From the NCBI RefSeq assembly GCF_022835695.1, contig NZ_BQUV01000004.1, positions 558,001-622,000 of the forward strand: a DNA stretch of 64,000 nucleotides, given 5' to 3'. Position numbers and translations under genes: made by a program. This stretch comes from Bradyrhizobium sp. Ce-3 (GTDB lineage Bacteria > Pseudomonadota > Alphaproteobacteria > Rhizobiales > Xanthobacteraceae). Below, piece by piece: positions 43,716 to 53,284 of this stretch (positions within the stretch are counted from its first letter, which is position 1; the number at the start of each line of letters is the position of its first letter). The notes below the pieces were generated by a model that was not told the DNA's origin, made no database searches, and worked only from the letters and a program-made list of their open reading frames with translations.

Positions 43716-44291
43716 ATGGTAGGCGTGCGCCAATTCGACGAGGACGAGGTGATCGCAACCGCGCTCGACGTGTTCTGGCGCAAGGGATTGCACGACGCGA
43801 CCATGCAGGACCTCGCGGCGGCGACCGGCGTGCAGCGCGGCAGCCTCTACAACGCCTATGGCGACAAGGAAGCGATCTTCCTGCGCGCCTTCGATCGGTA
43901 TGCCGCGCAGTTCCTGGAAGCGGCCGGCAATGCGCTGGCCCACCGCGACACGACGACGGCCCTGCAAAATTTCTTCGACATGATCATCGTCAACATGACC
44001 GACGGCTCGCCGGCGCGCGGCTGCCTGACCACGCGCACCGCGCTCGATGCCGGGATTTCGAGCGCCGCAGTGCGCCAGCGCGTGCAGGATGTGCTGGGCC
44101 GGCTCGAGCAGCTGATCGGCAAGACCCTCGGTGCCACGCCGGGCGGGCGGCGGGCGGCCGACGCCCACCGGCTGGCGCGGGTCATCGTGACCTTCACGCG
44201 CGGCCTCGCCGTGATGGAACGCGCCGGCGACAGCCGAAAGCAGTTAAAGGAGTCAGCCGCGACTTTTGTCGACGCGGTGGTGGGCGCCTGA
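43716..44291 (+). CDS. TetR-family transcriptional regulator
   Basis: 191 residues from the ATG at 43716 (GGAG upstream). The helix-turn-helix region is ALDVFWRKGLHDATMQDLAA then ATGVQRGSLYNAYGDKEAIF (residues about 15-55). The ligand domain has GSPARGCLTTRTALD and ends in a long amphipathic helix. It resembles the TetR_C_6/AcrR-like group controlling small oxidoreductases. It probably represses itself and the divergent YdhR-like gene. Confidence 0.9.
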   Translation: MVGVRQFDEDEVIATALDVFWRKGLHDATMQDLAAATGVQRGSLYNAYGDKEAIFLRAFDRYAAQFLEAAGNALAHRDTTTALQNFFDMIIVNMTDGSPARGCLTTRTALDAGISSAAVRQRVQDVLGRLEQLIGKTLGATPGGRRAADAHRLARVIVTFTRGLAVMERAGDSRKQLKESAATFVDAVVGA

Positions 44292-44329
44292 GCGAGATTT
44301 GTCTGGTCGACATTCCAGGAGGGATCATC

Positions 44330-44734
44330 ATGACGGATCGAAAGGGCGGCTGCCTGTGCGGCGCGGTGCGCTACGAATTGAAGGCCGAGCCGCGCGGCAT
44401 CGCGATCTGCCATTGCACGCACTGCCGGCGACAGAGCGGCAGCCTGTTTTCCTTCAACCTCGTGATCCGCGAGACCGACTACCGGCAATCCGGCGAGACT
44501 GCCGTATTCATCGATACCGGCGACAGCGGCCAGCCGGTGCATCGCCATTTCTGTGCAGCCTGCGGCTCGCCGATCCTGGCGAAGACGGCGCTGATGCCGG
44601 GCAAGGTCGTGGTCAAGGCCGGCACGCTCGACAGCACCGACGGGCTGCAGCCGCAGATCGAGATCTACACCGACCACGCCGTCCCATGGCTTGCGCCGGT
44701 CGCAGGCACCACGCGCTTTGCGCAGAATGCGTGA
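44330..44734 (+). CDS. GFA family protein (glutathione-dependent formaldehyde-activating/CENP-V fold)
   Basis: 134 residues preceded by AGGAGGG. The zinc-binding cysteines are in GGCLCGAVRY (about 7-16), CHCTHCRRQSG (about 30-40) and CAACGSP (about 78-84), the three-part pattern of the family. The name comes from Gfa, but most members have no proven activity. It follows the TetR gene by 38 bases and may be co-transcribed. Confidence 0.9.
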   Translation: MTDRKGGCLCGAVRYELKAEPRGIAICHCTHCRRQSGSLFSFNLVIRETDYRQSGETAVFIDTGDSGQPVHRHFCAACGSPILAKTALMPGKVVVKAGTLDSTDGLQPQIEIYTDHAVPWLAPVAGTTRFAQNA

Positions 44735-44752
44735 CGGCCGGGCCTGCCGCGC

Positions 44753-45592
44753 TTAGCGCGGCGGCTTGCGCGACCAGGCCCCGACAAAGGTCGGCAGCGC
44801 GAACACGCCGTTCGCCGCAACCACCTCGGCGCGCAGCCGCTCGGCAAAGCTGTCCAGCGCGAGCTCCGCCTCGGTGGCGACGCCAAGCTTGAGGATGTGT
44901 GGCTGGTTGCTGCGCATCCCGCTCGCCATGTAGTCATAGCCGTCGAAATCAGCGCCGCCGCCGACCGGCGCAAACAGGCTCATGCGCGGCTCCGCAAGCC
45001 CGGCTGCGACGAAGACGCCACGCAGCGCAAGACCCATCCGGTTGTTCAACCCCGCGCGCCGGAACATCTCCCTCACCTGGCCCCATGCCTGCGACAGCAG
45101 CGGCGACGGCGGATTGGCGATCGGTCCCTCGCCCCAGTCGAGATCCTGGAACGCCACGATGCCGCCGGGCTTGACGTGCTCAAGCAGCTGCCGAACCAGC
45201 GCCGCGGGATCCCTGACATAGATCAGCACGAGCCGGCCGACCACCGCATCGAAATCGCGCTCCAGCTCGATCGCGGTGATGTCGCCGACCCGGAACGAGA
45301 CCTGGCTCAGGCCGAGCGAACGCGCCGTGCTCGCGGCCTCCGCGACGATGGCGGGATTGCTGTCGACGCCGACGACCGCCCCGCTCTCGCCGACCAGGCT
45401 TGCGGCGATGAAGGACACGTTGCCGGCCCCGCTTCCGATATCGAGCACCTTCATGCCCGGCGAGAGTCCGGCCTCCCGCAGCAGCTGCCAGGTCGATGCG
45501 TCGTAAAGCTGCGACTGCCGCTTGAGCCTGTCGGTCTCCGCGGTCGAGCGCCCCATCACGTAGTTCGGGTCGTAGCCGGATGTCTCTTGCAT
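44753..45592 (-). CDS. Class I SAM-dependent methyltransferase
   Basis: 279 residues from the ATG at 45592 (MQETSGYDPNYVMGRSTAET); the frame is open further upstream without motif. SAM-binding motif I is VLDIGSGAGNVSF (about 47-59), acidic end of strand 2 VVGVDSN, and motif IV-like DAVVGRLVLIYVRDP. The YVMGRSTAET opening is common in small-molecule methyltransferases (UbiE/Methyltransf_11/25 type). The substrate is unknown. Confidence 0.88.
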   Translation of the reverse strand: MQETSGYDPNYVMGRSTAETDRLKRQSQLYDASTWQLLREAGLSPGMKVLDIGSGAGNVSFIAASLVGESGAVVGVDSNPAIVAEAASTARSLGLSQVSFRVGDITAIELERDFDAVVGRLVLIYVRDPAALVRQLLEHVKPGGIVAFQDLDWGEGPIANPPSPLLSQAWGQVREMFRRAGLNNRMGLALRGVFVAAGLAEPRMSLFAPVGGGADFDGYDYMASGMRSNQPHILKLGVATEAELALDSFAERLRAEVVAANGVFALPTFVGAWSRKPPR

Positions 45593-45678
45593 GGAAGTAC
45601 CCGCGTCAGTTCGTGAATGGCAGGGGTCGGATTGCCGTTCGTCATCGCGGCTTCGTTGTCGCGCCGTGCTCACTCCGG

Positions 45679-46527
45679 CTATACACGCGACAAGAAAGCC
45701 TGCAGGTCCGCCGCGAAGCGCTGCTCGAACGCGATGGCGCGGTGGGGTGAATGGCCGCAGCCCTCATAGCGGACGATGTCGGCGCGCGGATTGGCGTGCG
45801 CGAAGCGCGCCTCGTGGCCCTCGAGCAGGGCCGCCCCACATCCGGGATCGGCCTGGATAATCCTGACGGGACAGAGGAATTCCCGCTCGGTCGGAATCGC
45901 CGCAAGCACCGAGGCCGCAACGTTTCCGTCCGCCCAGCACCGCCCGTCCTGCCGTTGCAGCGCCGACGCATGGCTCAGCAGATGACGGGAGCCGAAATGA
46001 TCGCGGCCGATCCCGCCCATCGGCGTCGGAGAGTCGGCAAGGAACGCAAGGTAGGTGCCGAGCGGCGCGCACGCCTGCTGCCACGCCGCCTGACGCGCGC
46101 TGACGATCGCAAACAGTTTTGGGAATGCCGATTTCTCCCACTCGCCCGGCTGGCCGAGATACCATGGCGGATCCTCGAGCAAGGCGGCACGCACATTGAC
46201 ATCATTACGCTGCGCCAGCACGCCGGCAACGCAGCCGCCGAGCGAGTGCCCGACGATCACCGTCGGGCGCCCGATTGCAGCCAGCACCGTCTCCGCGTCC
46301 GAAACATAGTCGGCGAGCGCGTAGCGCGCGGCCCGATCGGAGTGGCCGTGTCCGCGGAAGTCCAGGGTCCAGACCCGGTACCGATCGCTGAGCCGACCGC
46401 CGATTTCCTGCCACGTGTCGCGGCTCAGCGACAGGCCGTGCAGAAACAGGATCGGCTCACCGTCCGTCGGGCCGTCGACCGATGCGGCAAGCCTGACGCC
46501 ATCATTGTCGAGCGTGAGATCGGTCAC
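45679..46527 (-). CDS. Alpha/beta hydrolase
   Basis: 282 residues from the GTG at 46527, which has GGAGG six bases upstream; the open frame continues far beyond as a shadow of the membrane-protein gene. The nucleophile elbow is VGHSLGG (Ser about 100), oxyanion motif LFLHGLSLS, acid residue region IIQADPG and catalytic His CGHSPHRA. Substrate is not predictable. It lies 75 bases downstream of the membrane-protein gene on the same strand. Confidence 0.88.
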   Translation of the reverse strand: MTDLTLDNDGVRLAASVDGPTDGEPILFLHGLSLSRDTWQEIGGRLSDRYRVWTLDFRGHGHSDRAARYALADYVSDAETVLAAIGRPTVIVGHSLGGCVAGVLAQRNDVNVRAALLEDPPWYLGQPGEWEKSAFPKLFAIVSARQAAWQQACAPLGTYLAFLADSPTPMGGIGRDHFGSRHLLSHASALQRQDGRCWADGNVAASVLAAIPTEREFLCPVRIIQADPGCGAALLEGHEARFAHANPRADIVRYEGCGHSPHRAIAFEQRFAADLQAFLSRV

Positions 46528-46601
46528 CAAATCCTCCGTTACCAAAATACGATCGGCATCGGGCACCGACGCCCCGGATGCATGCCTGTCGTCCGCCGGC
46601 C

Positions 46602-47651
46602 TCAGCGGCCGATCTGCCGGAACTTGTCGGACAAGCCATCGAGATATCCGACCCAGGTCGAATTGATCGGCTGGTGCTCGATCAGCGCATGAAAGCGGAT
46701 CATCATGCAGATCAGGAACAGCGGCTGGATGAACGCCGCGCGCACCGTCACCGCCAGCAGGGCCGCGATGAACACGGTGACCAGGGCGCCATACTCCCTG
46801 ACCGCCTCCGGCAGCCAGACCGTCGCCACGCCGGCGGGGACGAGCAGCAGCAGGCACAGCAGGATGCTCAGGATCCGCTCGACGATGACCATCCAGACCG
46901 ACGTCGTCAGGATCGGCTTGGCGTTCTGGCAGTAATAGACCAGGCCATCCTGGATGTTGCGCCGGGGATCGTCGCCGCCGCGCGCCAGGTCGTAGGACAG
47001 CACCACCTTGTCCAAATAGCGCGTCGCGGCCGACAGGATGGTGTTGAGCAGACCGACGATCGCCTTCATGCCGGGCGCCGGCAGCCATTCGCCGAGCGTA
47101 TCGAGTGCATTGTGGAATGCGCGCAGCACGGCGCGGATCAGCGCATTGAGCCCGAACAGGATTGCGACCTCGCCGAAGCGGTCCATCACGATCCGGCGGC
47201 CATAGGCAAACTGCCCTTCGCTGCCGTTGCCGATACGGCCACGCGTGATCAGCTCGGTCAGCACGGCGACATGGCCGCAGGCGATCACATGCAGCGTGTA
47301 GCGCAGGATGGCACCCCAGATCCAGCCGCCGAGCAGCAGGATGCCGAGCAGCCAGCAATAACCGAACACGCTGGCGACATAGGTGCCGAGCCACACCGCG
47401 CCGCCCACGGCGACGATGGCCCAAGCCGCGCACGCCGCGGCAAAGCCGAGCAACACGCCCCAGCGCGCCAGCGCATAAGGCAGCGTCTCGAACAACAGCT
47501 TCAGCGCGGTGCCAAGGCCGTGGTCACGCACCAGCAGCGGATAGGAATGCGACGGCCCTTGAGACGATCCCTGCGACGTCCCGGCGCCGCGCCATTCGGC
47601 TGAACCGCCGCCACCCCGACCGCCGTCGTTGGTCAGACTCATATCAGACAT
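46602..47651 (-). CDS. Polytopic membrane protein of unknown function
   Basis: 349 residues from the ATG at 47651 (MSDMSLTNDGGRGGGG). An about 40-residue Gly/Ser-rich soluble N-terminus is followed by five or six hydrophobic segments (ARWGVLLGFAAACAAWAIVA, YCWLLGILLLGGWIWGAILR, MVIVERILSILLCLLLLVPA, LVTVFIAALLAVTVRAAFIQ) and ends LDGLSDKFRQIGR. No family is recognised with confidence; parts recall choline-transporter-like proteins but not enough to call. Confidence 0.75.
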   Translation of the reverse strand: MSDMSLTNDGGRGGGGSAEWRGAGTSQGSSQGPSHSYPLLVRDHGLGTALKLLFETLPYALARWGVLLGFAAACAAWAIVAVGGAVWLGTYVASVFGYCWLLGILLLGGWIWGAILRYTLHVIACGHVAVLTELITRGRIGNGSEGQFAYGRRIVMDRFGEVAILFGLNALIRAVLRAFHNALDTLGEWLPAPGMKAIVGLLNTILSAATRYLDKVVLSYDLARGGDDPRRNIQDGLVYYCQNAKPILTTSVWMVIVERILSILLCLLLLVPAGVATVWLPEAVREYGALVTVFIAALLAVTVRAAFIQPLFLICMMIRFHALIEHQPINSTWVGYLDGLSDKFRQIGR

Positions 47652-47754
47652 ATGGACTCTCTTCGATTGTCGGAATGCGCTGGCTCTCTTCGCAGCATCG
47701 TCGGCCGCGGTGCCGGCGATCGGTGCCGGCAGGCCGGTGATCGCTCCGCCAGGC

Positions 47755-47809
47755 CTCACAGCGCCAACACCCCGGGGCTGGCAAAGGGTTGGTCCGTTGG
47801 CGCTGTGAG
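47755..47809. repeat. Inverted repeat, 14-bp stem
   Basis: CTCACAGCGCCAAC (47755-47768) and GTTGGCGCTGTGAG (47796-47809) are perfect inverted copies around a 27-base loop. It lies upstream of the membrane-protein gene and downstream of the binding-protein terminator; it may be a regulator site or a repeat. Confidence 0.45.
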
Positions 47810-47831
47810 CCGGCGCAGCTGGACAAAAGCT

Positions 47832-47870
47832 GCCGCGACATCGATCGGGGAGGAGCGCCGATGTCGCGGC
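47832..47870 (-). terminator. Terminator of the LivK-type binding-protein gene
   Basis: A perfect 12-bp stem (47832-47843 with 47859-47870) starts seven bases beyond the stop codon at 47877 on the minus strand and is followed by AGCTTTTG. Confidence 0.7.
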
Positions 47871-47876
47871 CAGCGA

Positions 47877-48992
47877 TCATTGACCGGCCGCCAGTTCGGC
47901 GTAGTTGCCGTCCTTGTCGCGGCGGTACACGACGTAGTCGATCAGGGTGATGTCACCCTTCGGCGTGTAGCTGATGTTGCCGAGCACGGTGTCCCAGCTT
48001 CCGGCCTTGATGGCGGCTGCGACCTTCTTGGCATCCGTGGTCTGAGCGCGGGTTGCCGCCTGACTCCAGATCTGGAAGGCGGCATAGCTGTAGAGCGTAT
48101 AGCCGTCCGGATCGATGCCCTTGTCCTTGAACTTCTTCAAGGTCGCGGCCGCGGTCACCCTCTTGCGCGGATCCGGCGAGAAGGTGAACAGCGAACCCTC
48201 GGCGAGCGGACCCGCGATCGCCGCGAACTGCTTGTCGACCAGGGCGTCGCCCCCCATCAGCACGGCATTGACGCCCTGCTCTCGCATCTGGCGCAGGATC
48301 AGCGCGGCCTCGGCGTAGTAGCCACCGACATAAACGAAATCGATCGACTCCTTCTTGAAGCGGGACACCAGCGCCGCAAAGTCCTTGTCGCCCTTGGTGT
48401 AGGCTTCATAGAGCTTTTCCTTCACGCCTGCCGCATTGATGGCGTTCTTGGTTTCGTCGGCAAGGCCTTTGCCATAGGTCGTCTTGTCGTGGATGATCGC
48501 GACGTTCTTGGTCTTGTAGTTCTTGATGATATAGGCCGCAGCGACCATGCCCTGCTGGTCGTCGCGGCCGCAGACGCGGAACGTGTTCCACAGCCCGCGC
48601 TCGGTGAACAGCGGGTTGGTCGAGCCCGGCGTGATCTGCAGCACATTGCCCTCGGCATAGGCGTCCGAGGCGGGAATCGAGGTCGACGAGCAGAAGTGCC
48701 CGACGACGAACGGAATCTTCGCACCCGCCATCTTCTCCGCAACCGACACCGCCTGCTTCGGATCGCAGGCGTCGTCGCCGACTTCCAGCTTCAGCTTCTT
48801 TCCCAGCACGCCGCCCGCCGCGTTGATGTCGGCAATCGCGAGATCGGCGCCATTCTTGAACTGCTGGCCGAAGCTCGCCTCCGAGCCGGTCATCGGCCCG
48901 ACCACGGCAACACTGATATCCTGGGCCATGGCCGCGCCGGACAAGGCCAGGCTCGCGCCGAGCGCAAGAAAATATCCAAGTGCAAACTTCAT
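47877..48992 (-). CDS. Branched-chain amino acid ABC transporter binding protein (LivK-like), solitary
   Basis: 371 residues from the ATG at 48992 with GGAGAA upstream. A signal peptide (MKFALGYFLALGASLALSGA, then AMAQ) precedes a type I binding fold: ISVAVVGPMTGSEASFGQQF, NAAGGVLGKKLKLEVGDDAC, VVGHFCSSTSIPASDAYAEG, and IHDKTTYGKGLAD. These are close to genuine LivJ/LivK leucine/isoleucine/valine-binding proteins, with the two early cysteines present. No permease or ATPase genes are adjacent, so it must use a system elsewhere. Confidence 0.93.
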   Translation of the reverse strand: MKFALGYFLALGASLALSGAAMAQDISVAVVGPMTGSEASFGQQFKNGADLAIADINAAGGVLGKKLKLEVGDDACDPKQAVSVAEKMAGAKIPFVVGHFCSSTSIPASDAYAEGNVLQITPGSTNPLFTERGLWNTFRVCGRDDQQGMVAAAYIIKNYKTKNVAIIHDKTTYGKGLADETKNAINAAGVKEKLYEAYTKGDKDFAALVSRFKKESIDFVYVGGYYAEAALILRQMREQGVNAVLMGGDALVDKQFAAIAGPLAEGSLFTFSPDPRKRVTAAATLKKFKDKGIDPDGYTLYSYAAFQIWSQAATRAQTTDAKKVAAAIKAGSWDTVLGNISYTPKGDITLIDYVVYRRDKDGNYAELAAGQ

Positions 48993-49254
48993 CACATTCT
49001 CCTCGATGGTCTCAAGTCGCCTCAATGCATCGCAACCGACTCATTTCGCTGGGTGCGACGATCACCGGGGGCTGCCTTGTATGCGCGCGGCAGCCGGCCG
49101 GCTCGGACTGGGGCGACGGGGGATTGGACATATGCGACATCGGGCAACAATGTGAAACACGTTGCCGTGCATTGGTGCCTGGAATGATGCGCAAGACCGG
49201 CGCGATTGGAATTAGTCTTGTGTGCATGAGAGCACATAGAAGTCGGGCTCCCGA

Positions 49255-49767
49255 TCACGGCCGCACCAGCGGTTGGGGCTCTGCCGGCTTGACGTCAGTC
49301 CCGACCGGCGCCGCGTTCTCGACGGCACCTTTCAACTCGATCTCGTAGTAGCCGCCGACCTTGATCGCGCCCCATTGCGTCGAGACCGCCAGATTGATCT
49401 TTTGTCGTGCCGGCAGATCGGCGTCGGTGTGCCGGTGGGCGATGCCGCCCTGAGACAGGACTTCGATGTGGGACAGCCGGACGCCGTCCGCGTTCCAGAA
49501 ATCGAAATTGAGATGCTGCGGCAGCGGACGGCCGAACACGCCCATCTCCTTGAAGGCGAGCTCGACATCGACATGGCCCGGCCCTGCCATGAAGGTGTAG
49601 TAATGGCCGCTGACATCGTTGGTGATGTTGGCACGGTTGATACCCGGACCAAGCGCCGCCGGATGATGCGGATCGGTCGACTGCGCCGATGCCGGCGCGG
49701 CGAACGCGCCGATGCAGTGCAGCAGGCACACGGCCGGCGCCAGCGCCATCTCGAGTACACGCCTCAT
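49255..49767 (-). CDS. Secreted protein of unknown function
   Basis: 170 residues with a signal peptide (APAVCLLHCIGAFAAPASAQ). The mature part has GPGINRANITNDVSGHYYTF then GPGHVDVELAFKEMGVFGRP, HLNFDFWNADGVRLSHIEVL and GYYEIELKGAVE, a beta-sandwich-like pattern similar to pre-peptidase or carbohydrate-binding C-terminal domains. It ends 13 bases after the DUF4424 gene on the same strand, so the two probably form an operon. Confidence 0.72.
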   Translation of the reverse strand: MRRVLEMALAPAVCLLHCIGAFAAPASAQSTDPHHPAALGPGINRANITNDVSGHYYTFMAGPGHVDVELAFKEMGVFGRPLPQHLNFDFWNADGVRLSHIEVLSQGGIAHRHTDADLPARQKINLAVSTQWGAIKVGGYYEIELKGAVENAAPVGTDVKPAEPQPLVRP

Positions 49768-49780
49768 GGCTGCACCGGAG

Positions 49781-50794
49781 CTAGTTCGGGTTCGGCACGA
49801 AGATGACGATCTTCAGATCTCGCGACGGGGTGAAGTTCGTGTGCCGGACTTCGAAGCGCGTCGGACCGGTCTTCTTGACGCCATCCGCACAGAAGCTGAC
49901 GAAATTGCCGGGCTCGCCCTTGTCGATGGTGAGATGGAATTCGCCGATCGGCGCCGCCCAGTTGGCGCCGGTCGAGAGCACATAGGCGATCGACCGTTCG
50001 CTGAACGGGGGATAGGGAGCGCGCCTGGTCGCACGCGCCCGCTCCAGGCTGCGGATCAGGTCGTCGTCGATGCAATATGACGCGAGAAACGCCGGCGCCT
50101 CCGGATTGCTGCGCCAGTTGTCGGCGCCGATGATCGTCTGCACCGAGCCCCCGACGCTCGGACGATAGGTCTGCTCGAGCGTGATCTCGCGGCCGGCAGG
50201 GAAGGTCTGCGTCCAGGTATAGGCCGAGCGCAACGTCCAGGCCGGCAGCAGATGGTCCTGCATCGGGCCACCCGACCCATAGGTCTCGATGGTGCCGACA
50301 CCGAGCTTGACGAGCTCCGGCCAGTTCGATTTCGGCAATTTGTCGAGCAGCTCGCCGGCGGGACCCCTGATCGGCATCAGCGGAATGCCGAGCTTGCGCA
50401 GCAGCGCCGTCTGGTCCACGTCGTTCGCCAGCGCGGTCTGCTCGAGATGCGGCGAGGCCGCCTCGCCGTCGACGGAGACGTGGAAATCAAAGATGTTCTC
50501 GGGATCGTTGGTGGGGATTGCGACATTCTCGTCGCTCGCTTTGCCAGCGACATCGGGCATCGGGAACGCGATCATGATCGTCTTGTCGGCGGCCGAGGTG
50601 TTGAAGAATCGGTAGACGATCCGGATCTGCTTCTCGGAGATGAAAAGATCCTCCGAGCGCATCACGATATCGCGGTCCTGCTTGAAGCGGAGTCCCCCGG
50701 TTTCTAGCGCGGCGGATGTATCGTTCGCCCGCGCGCACCAGGACGTCAGCCCGGTGAGCAGGACCAGAAAGGCCCCTTTGGCTATCGGAGGCAT
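49781..50794 (-). CDS. DUF4424-like exported protein
   Basis: 337 residues from the ATG at 50794 (MPPIAKGAF), which has GAAGGA at proper spacing; an ATG at 50800 lies too close to that box. Signal peptide to about SWCARA. The mature protein has ALETGGLRFKQDRDIVMRSE, QIRIVYRFFNTSAADKTIMI, AFPMPDV and a C-terminal FTPSRDLKIVIFVPNP, matching DUF4424, an exported domain of unknown role. It probably works with the secreted protein encoded next to it. Confidence 0.72.
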   Translation of the reverse strand: MPPIAKGAFLVLLTGLTSWCARANDTSAALETGGLRFKQDRDIVMRSEDLFISEKQIRIVYRFFNTSAADKTIMIAFPMPDVAGKASDENVAIPTNDPENIFDFHVSVDGEAASPHLEQTALANDVDQTALLRKLGIPLMPIRGPAGELLDKLPKSNWPELVKLGVGTIETYGSGGPMQDHLLPAWTLRSAYTWTQTFPAGREITLEQTYRPSVGGSVQTIIGADNWRSNPEAPAFLASYCIDDDLIRSLERARATRRAPYPPFSERSIAYVLSTGANWAAPIGEFHLTIDKGEPGNFVSFCADGVKKTGPTRFEVRHTNFTPSRDLKIVIFVPNPN

Positions 50795-51069
50795 GGTCAT
50801 TCCTTCTCTCTTGATTGGGGGAGCAAACTCGCAGCAGTCAGTCGCATCCGTCCTTGACCGCACCCGCGGCTTCGGTGGCGATCGGCGCTATTCCCGGTAG
50901 CAGGCAGACCGATGCTGATCGAATGAGTGAGGCCGACATGCGCGCGATCCTTCCTGAATGAGTGCGCCCAACGCCGAACAGGTTCGCTGCGTCGTGATCC
51001 TTCTCCGGAAGCAATGTCGATGCACACGCAGCCTTCGTTGCAAGCGGCATTGAACGGTGGATACGCTTG

Positions 51070-51678
51070 CTATCGCGCGACGAGCACATTCCACGCCGTG
51101 CCGGGCTCGGGACGATGGATCTCGACGGTTCCGAATCCGGCTTGCCGCAAGGCATGTCCAACATCGTCGACGGCTCGAAAGGCGAAGATGTCCTCGGGAT
51201 ATCCCGAGCGCTCCATCGCATCACCCGGCAGGAAGCCGAGCGCGAGCACGCCGTCGGTCTTGAGCACCCGTCTGATCTCGCTGGCGCCCGCGGAAAGCGA
51301 CCGCCAGAAGTACACCGTGTTGACGCTGCACACCTTATCGAACTGACCGTTCTGAAGCGGCAGGGCCTCGATCTCTCCGGTGCGAAAGTCGGCGCGCCCG
51401 GCATCGATCGCAGTCCGGTATCGCGCCGTCGCCCACGCCACCACGTCTTGCGAGCGATCGACTGCTGTCAGATGCGCAGCGCGGTCGAGCAATGGGGCGA
51501 GCGTCGCGCCGCCGCCGAACCCGATCTCGGCCACGCGGTCGGAGGGCTTCACATCGAGCAACTCCAGCGCAAAGCGGTTCATCCGACTGTTGTGCCGGTT
51601 CATCAGGCCACCCACAAAGCGGCCGAATACGCCGCGCGGATGGGCGAGATGGCGGGCGATCAAGCGAGGCGGAGCCAT
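51070..51678 (-). CDS. Class I SAM-dependent methyltransferase
   Basis: 202 residues from the ATG at 51678 (MAPPRLIARHLAHPRG) with AGGAAG upstream; the open frame beyond is coding-poor. SAM motif I VAEIGFGGGATLAPLL (residues about 43-58) and LTAVDRS support the call; FDKVCSVNTVYFWRSL is the typical post-motif II strand. The N-terminal FGRFVGGLMNRHNSRMNRFA resembles small methyltransferases acting on lipids or quinones. It stands alone. Confidence 0.88.
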   Translation of the reverse strand: MAPPRLIARHLAHPRGVFGRFVGGLMNRHNSRMNRFALELLDVKPSDRVAEIGFGGGATLAPLLDRAAHLTAVDRSQDVVAWATARYRTAIDAGRADFRTGEIEALPLQNGQFDKVCSVNTVYFWRSLSAGASEIRRVLKTDGVLALGFLPGDAMERSGYPEDIFAFRAVDDVGHALRQAGFGTVEIHRPEPGTAWNVLVAR

Positions 51679-51919
51679 GCTACTTCCTGTATTAGAGCCG
51701 ATGCACGCGATGCTACGCCCATGGTGCCAATACCGGCCTGAGCGGCATCGTCCCGCAGGCAAGACCACGCGGAAGCTGCCTTTTATGTGGTTCGGGGATA
51801 TGCGGCACGGACCAATGCGACATCGATTTGGACGTAAGCGACATCGCTCCACGACGTGGATCGAACTTGTCGCTGCATGGCTGCCCGCAGTCCGGCGGCG
51901 CAGGAATTGAGACACCTGG

Positions 51920-52900
51920 TCAGGAGTGCCGCGGCACCGCGCGAATATCGGACGGCGTCATGCCGTATTTCCGGCGGAAGGTACGGTTGAAGTAGGACAG
52001 ATCGCCGAACCCGACCTCGAACGCGATCGTGCCGATGGTGCTGCGGCTGTGGCGCGGATCGGTCAGCAGATGATGCGCGCGCGCCAGGCGCTGGCCGAGC
52101 ACGAATTCGGAGAATGTCGAGCCGGCGCTTTCGAACAGTCGCTGGATATGACGCGGCGTGAGCCTCAACCGGGCAGCCACCGCGGGCAGAGTGAGGTCGC
52201 CATAGCCGAGATTGTCGCTGATGTCGGCCTTGACCGCGGCGAGCCGGGCGGCCGCCAGTCCCCCGTCTTCCGCAGCCACCGCGGCATCGCGGTTGGCGCC
52301 GATGATCAGCGCGCCGAGATCGATCAGATGCTTGACGACGGCGCCTCGCAACTCGGGAGTCGAAAGCTGGTAGCTATCGTCGAGTTCCCTGATGTAGAGC
52401 GCCAGCAGACGCATGGCTTCGGTGTTCGCCGGCAACGGGCGGATCAGCATGTCTTCGGGATCGCTGACCAGCGATGCCAGCGCCTTGCGCGGCAGGCGGA
52501 GCCCGACGAAGCGGCTCGGCGAAACCGGCACCACCATGTTGCCGGCCTCCGCGCTCGTCTGCAGCACGGCCTGCCCGGGACCGAGATCGATGTCGCGGCC
52601 GCGTTGCGAGGCACGGGTGTTGCCGCTCGTGATGATGGTCAGCACCAAATCGTCGGTGCCGTCGAGCAGCTCGCGCGGTCTTGCGATCCTGAGATTGCTG
52701 CACGCCCAGGATCCGATGCCGAGCCCGGATAATTCGCGCACATTCGCTTCGGCATGAAAGCCGCCGTCGTCGAGCGGCTCCGGATCGAGCTTCACGATCA
52801 TCCGCCCGATCTGCTCGCGAAAGATCGGCAAGCGGTCACGCGCGCCGAGATGCGCAGTCGAGAACCGAAACCCTGTGATATCGCCCGACTGCATTGTCAT
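51920..52900 (-). CDS. AraC-family transcriptional regulator
   Basis: 326 residues from MTMQSGDITGFRFST at 52900. The N-terminal domain (about 15-200) is AraC_binding_2-like (REQIGRMIVKLDPEPLDDGG, GPGQAVLQTSAEAGNMVVPV). The C-terminal domain has VAARLRLTPRHIQRLFESAG and IGTIAFEVGFGDLSYFNRTF, ending KYGMTPSDIRAV. It is divergent from the paaG gene but separated by about 380 bases; a link to phenylacetate use is possible but unproven. Confidence 0.92.
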   Translation of the reverse strand: MTMQSGDITGFRFSTAHLGARDRLPIFREQIGRMIVKLDPEPLDDGGFHAEANVRELSGLGIGSWACSNLRIARPRELLDGTDDLVLTIITSGNTRASQRGRDIDLGPGQAVLQTSAEAGNMVVPVSPSRFVGLRLPRKALASLVSDPEDMLIRPLPANTEAMRLLALYIRELDDSYQLSTPELRGAVVKHLIDLGALIIGANRDAAVAAEDGGLAAARLAAVKADISDNLGYGDLTLPAVAARLRLTPRHIQRLFESAGSTFSEFVLGQRLARAHHLLTDPRHSRSTIGTIAFEVGFGDLSYFNRTFRRKYGMTPSDIRAVPRHS

Positions 52901-53284
52901 TGGCTCGCTTTCATGGCGGCGGAAATCGCCGCCGATATACGGCTGATTTGTGGCCGCGCACAGCGAAGCATGGGGGCCATGCAACCGGAGGCAAACATGA
53001 ACCTTTCGAGGGTTCCGCCGATGCCTCGTTCTGACAAGTGTCAAGCGCGCAGCGCATAAGCTTCGCAAATACGCAGCACCGTGCAGCGCGCGCGAAATTG
53101 TTCCGATCTTGCCGTGTTGGTCGTGCCCGAATTCGCGGCCGGGACTAAAATCGTCCTCGCTCCGATAGGCCCGAAGACGCCGTCCATCGAGCGCGGAATT
53201 ATAATTGACTGACCGGACGGTCAATAGTAATCCGGTCACGGGCTTTACAGGCTCGGTCATCAGAAGCCGCAACGGGAGGTCATC
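52901..53284. other. Divergent intergenic region before paaG
   Basis: No gene seen. It contains a 22-bp operator (53204-53225) about 60 bases before the paaG start, listed separately. Confidence 0.5.
53204..53225. promoter_or_regulatory. PaaR-type operator before paaG
   Basis: ATTGACTGACC followed by GGACGGTCAAT is an imperfect 22-bp palindrome. Another 22-bp site with 16 identical positions lies upstream of the TetR gene downstream (57023-57044), supporting a common repressor that is released by phenylacetyl-CoA. Confidence 0.65.

Noticed and set aside
46528-47433. N-terminal extension of the alpha/beta hydrolase frame
   Set aside because: Shadow of the membrane-protein gene in another frame; the GTG at 46527 with GGAGG is the better start.
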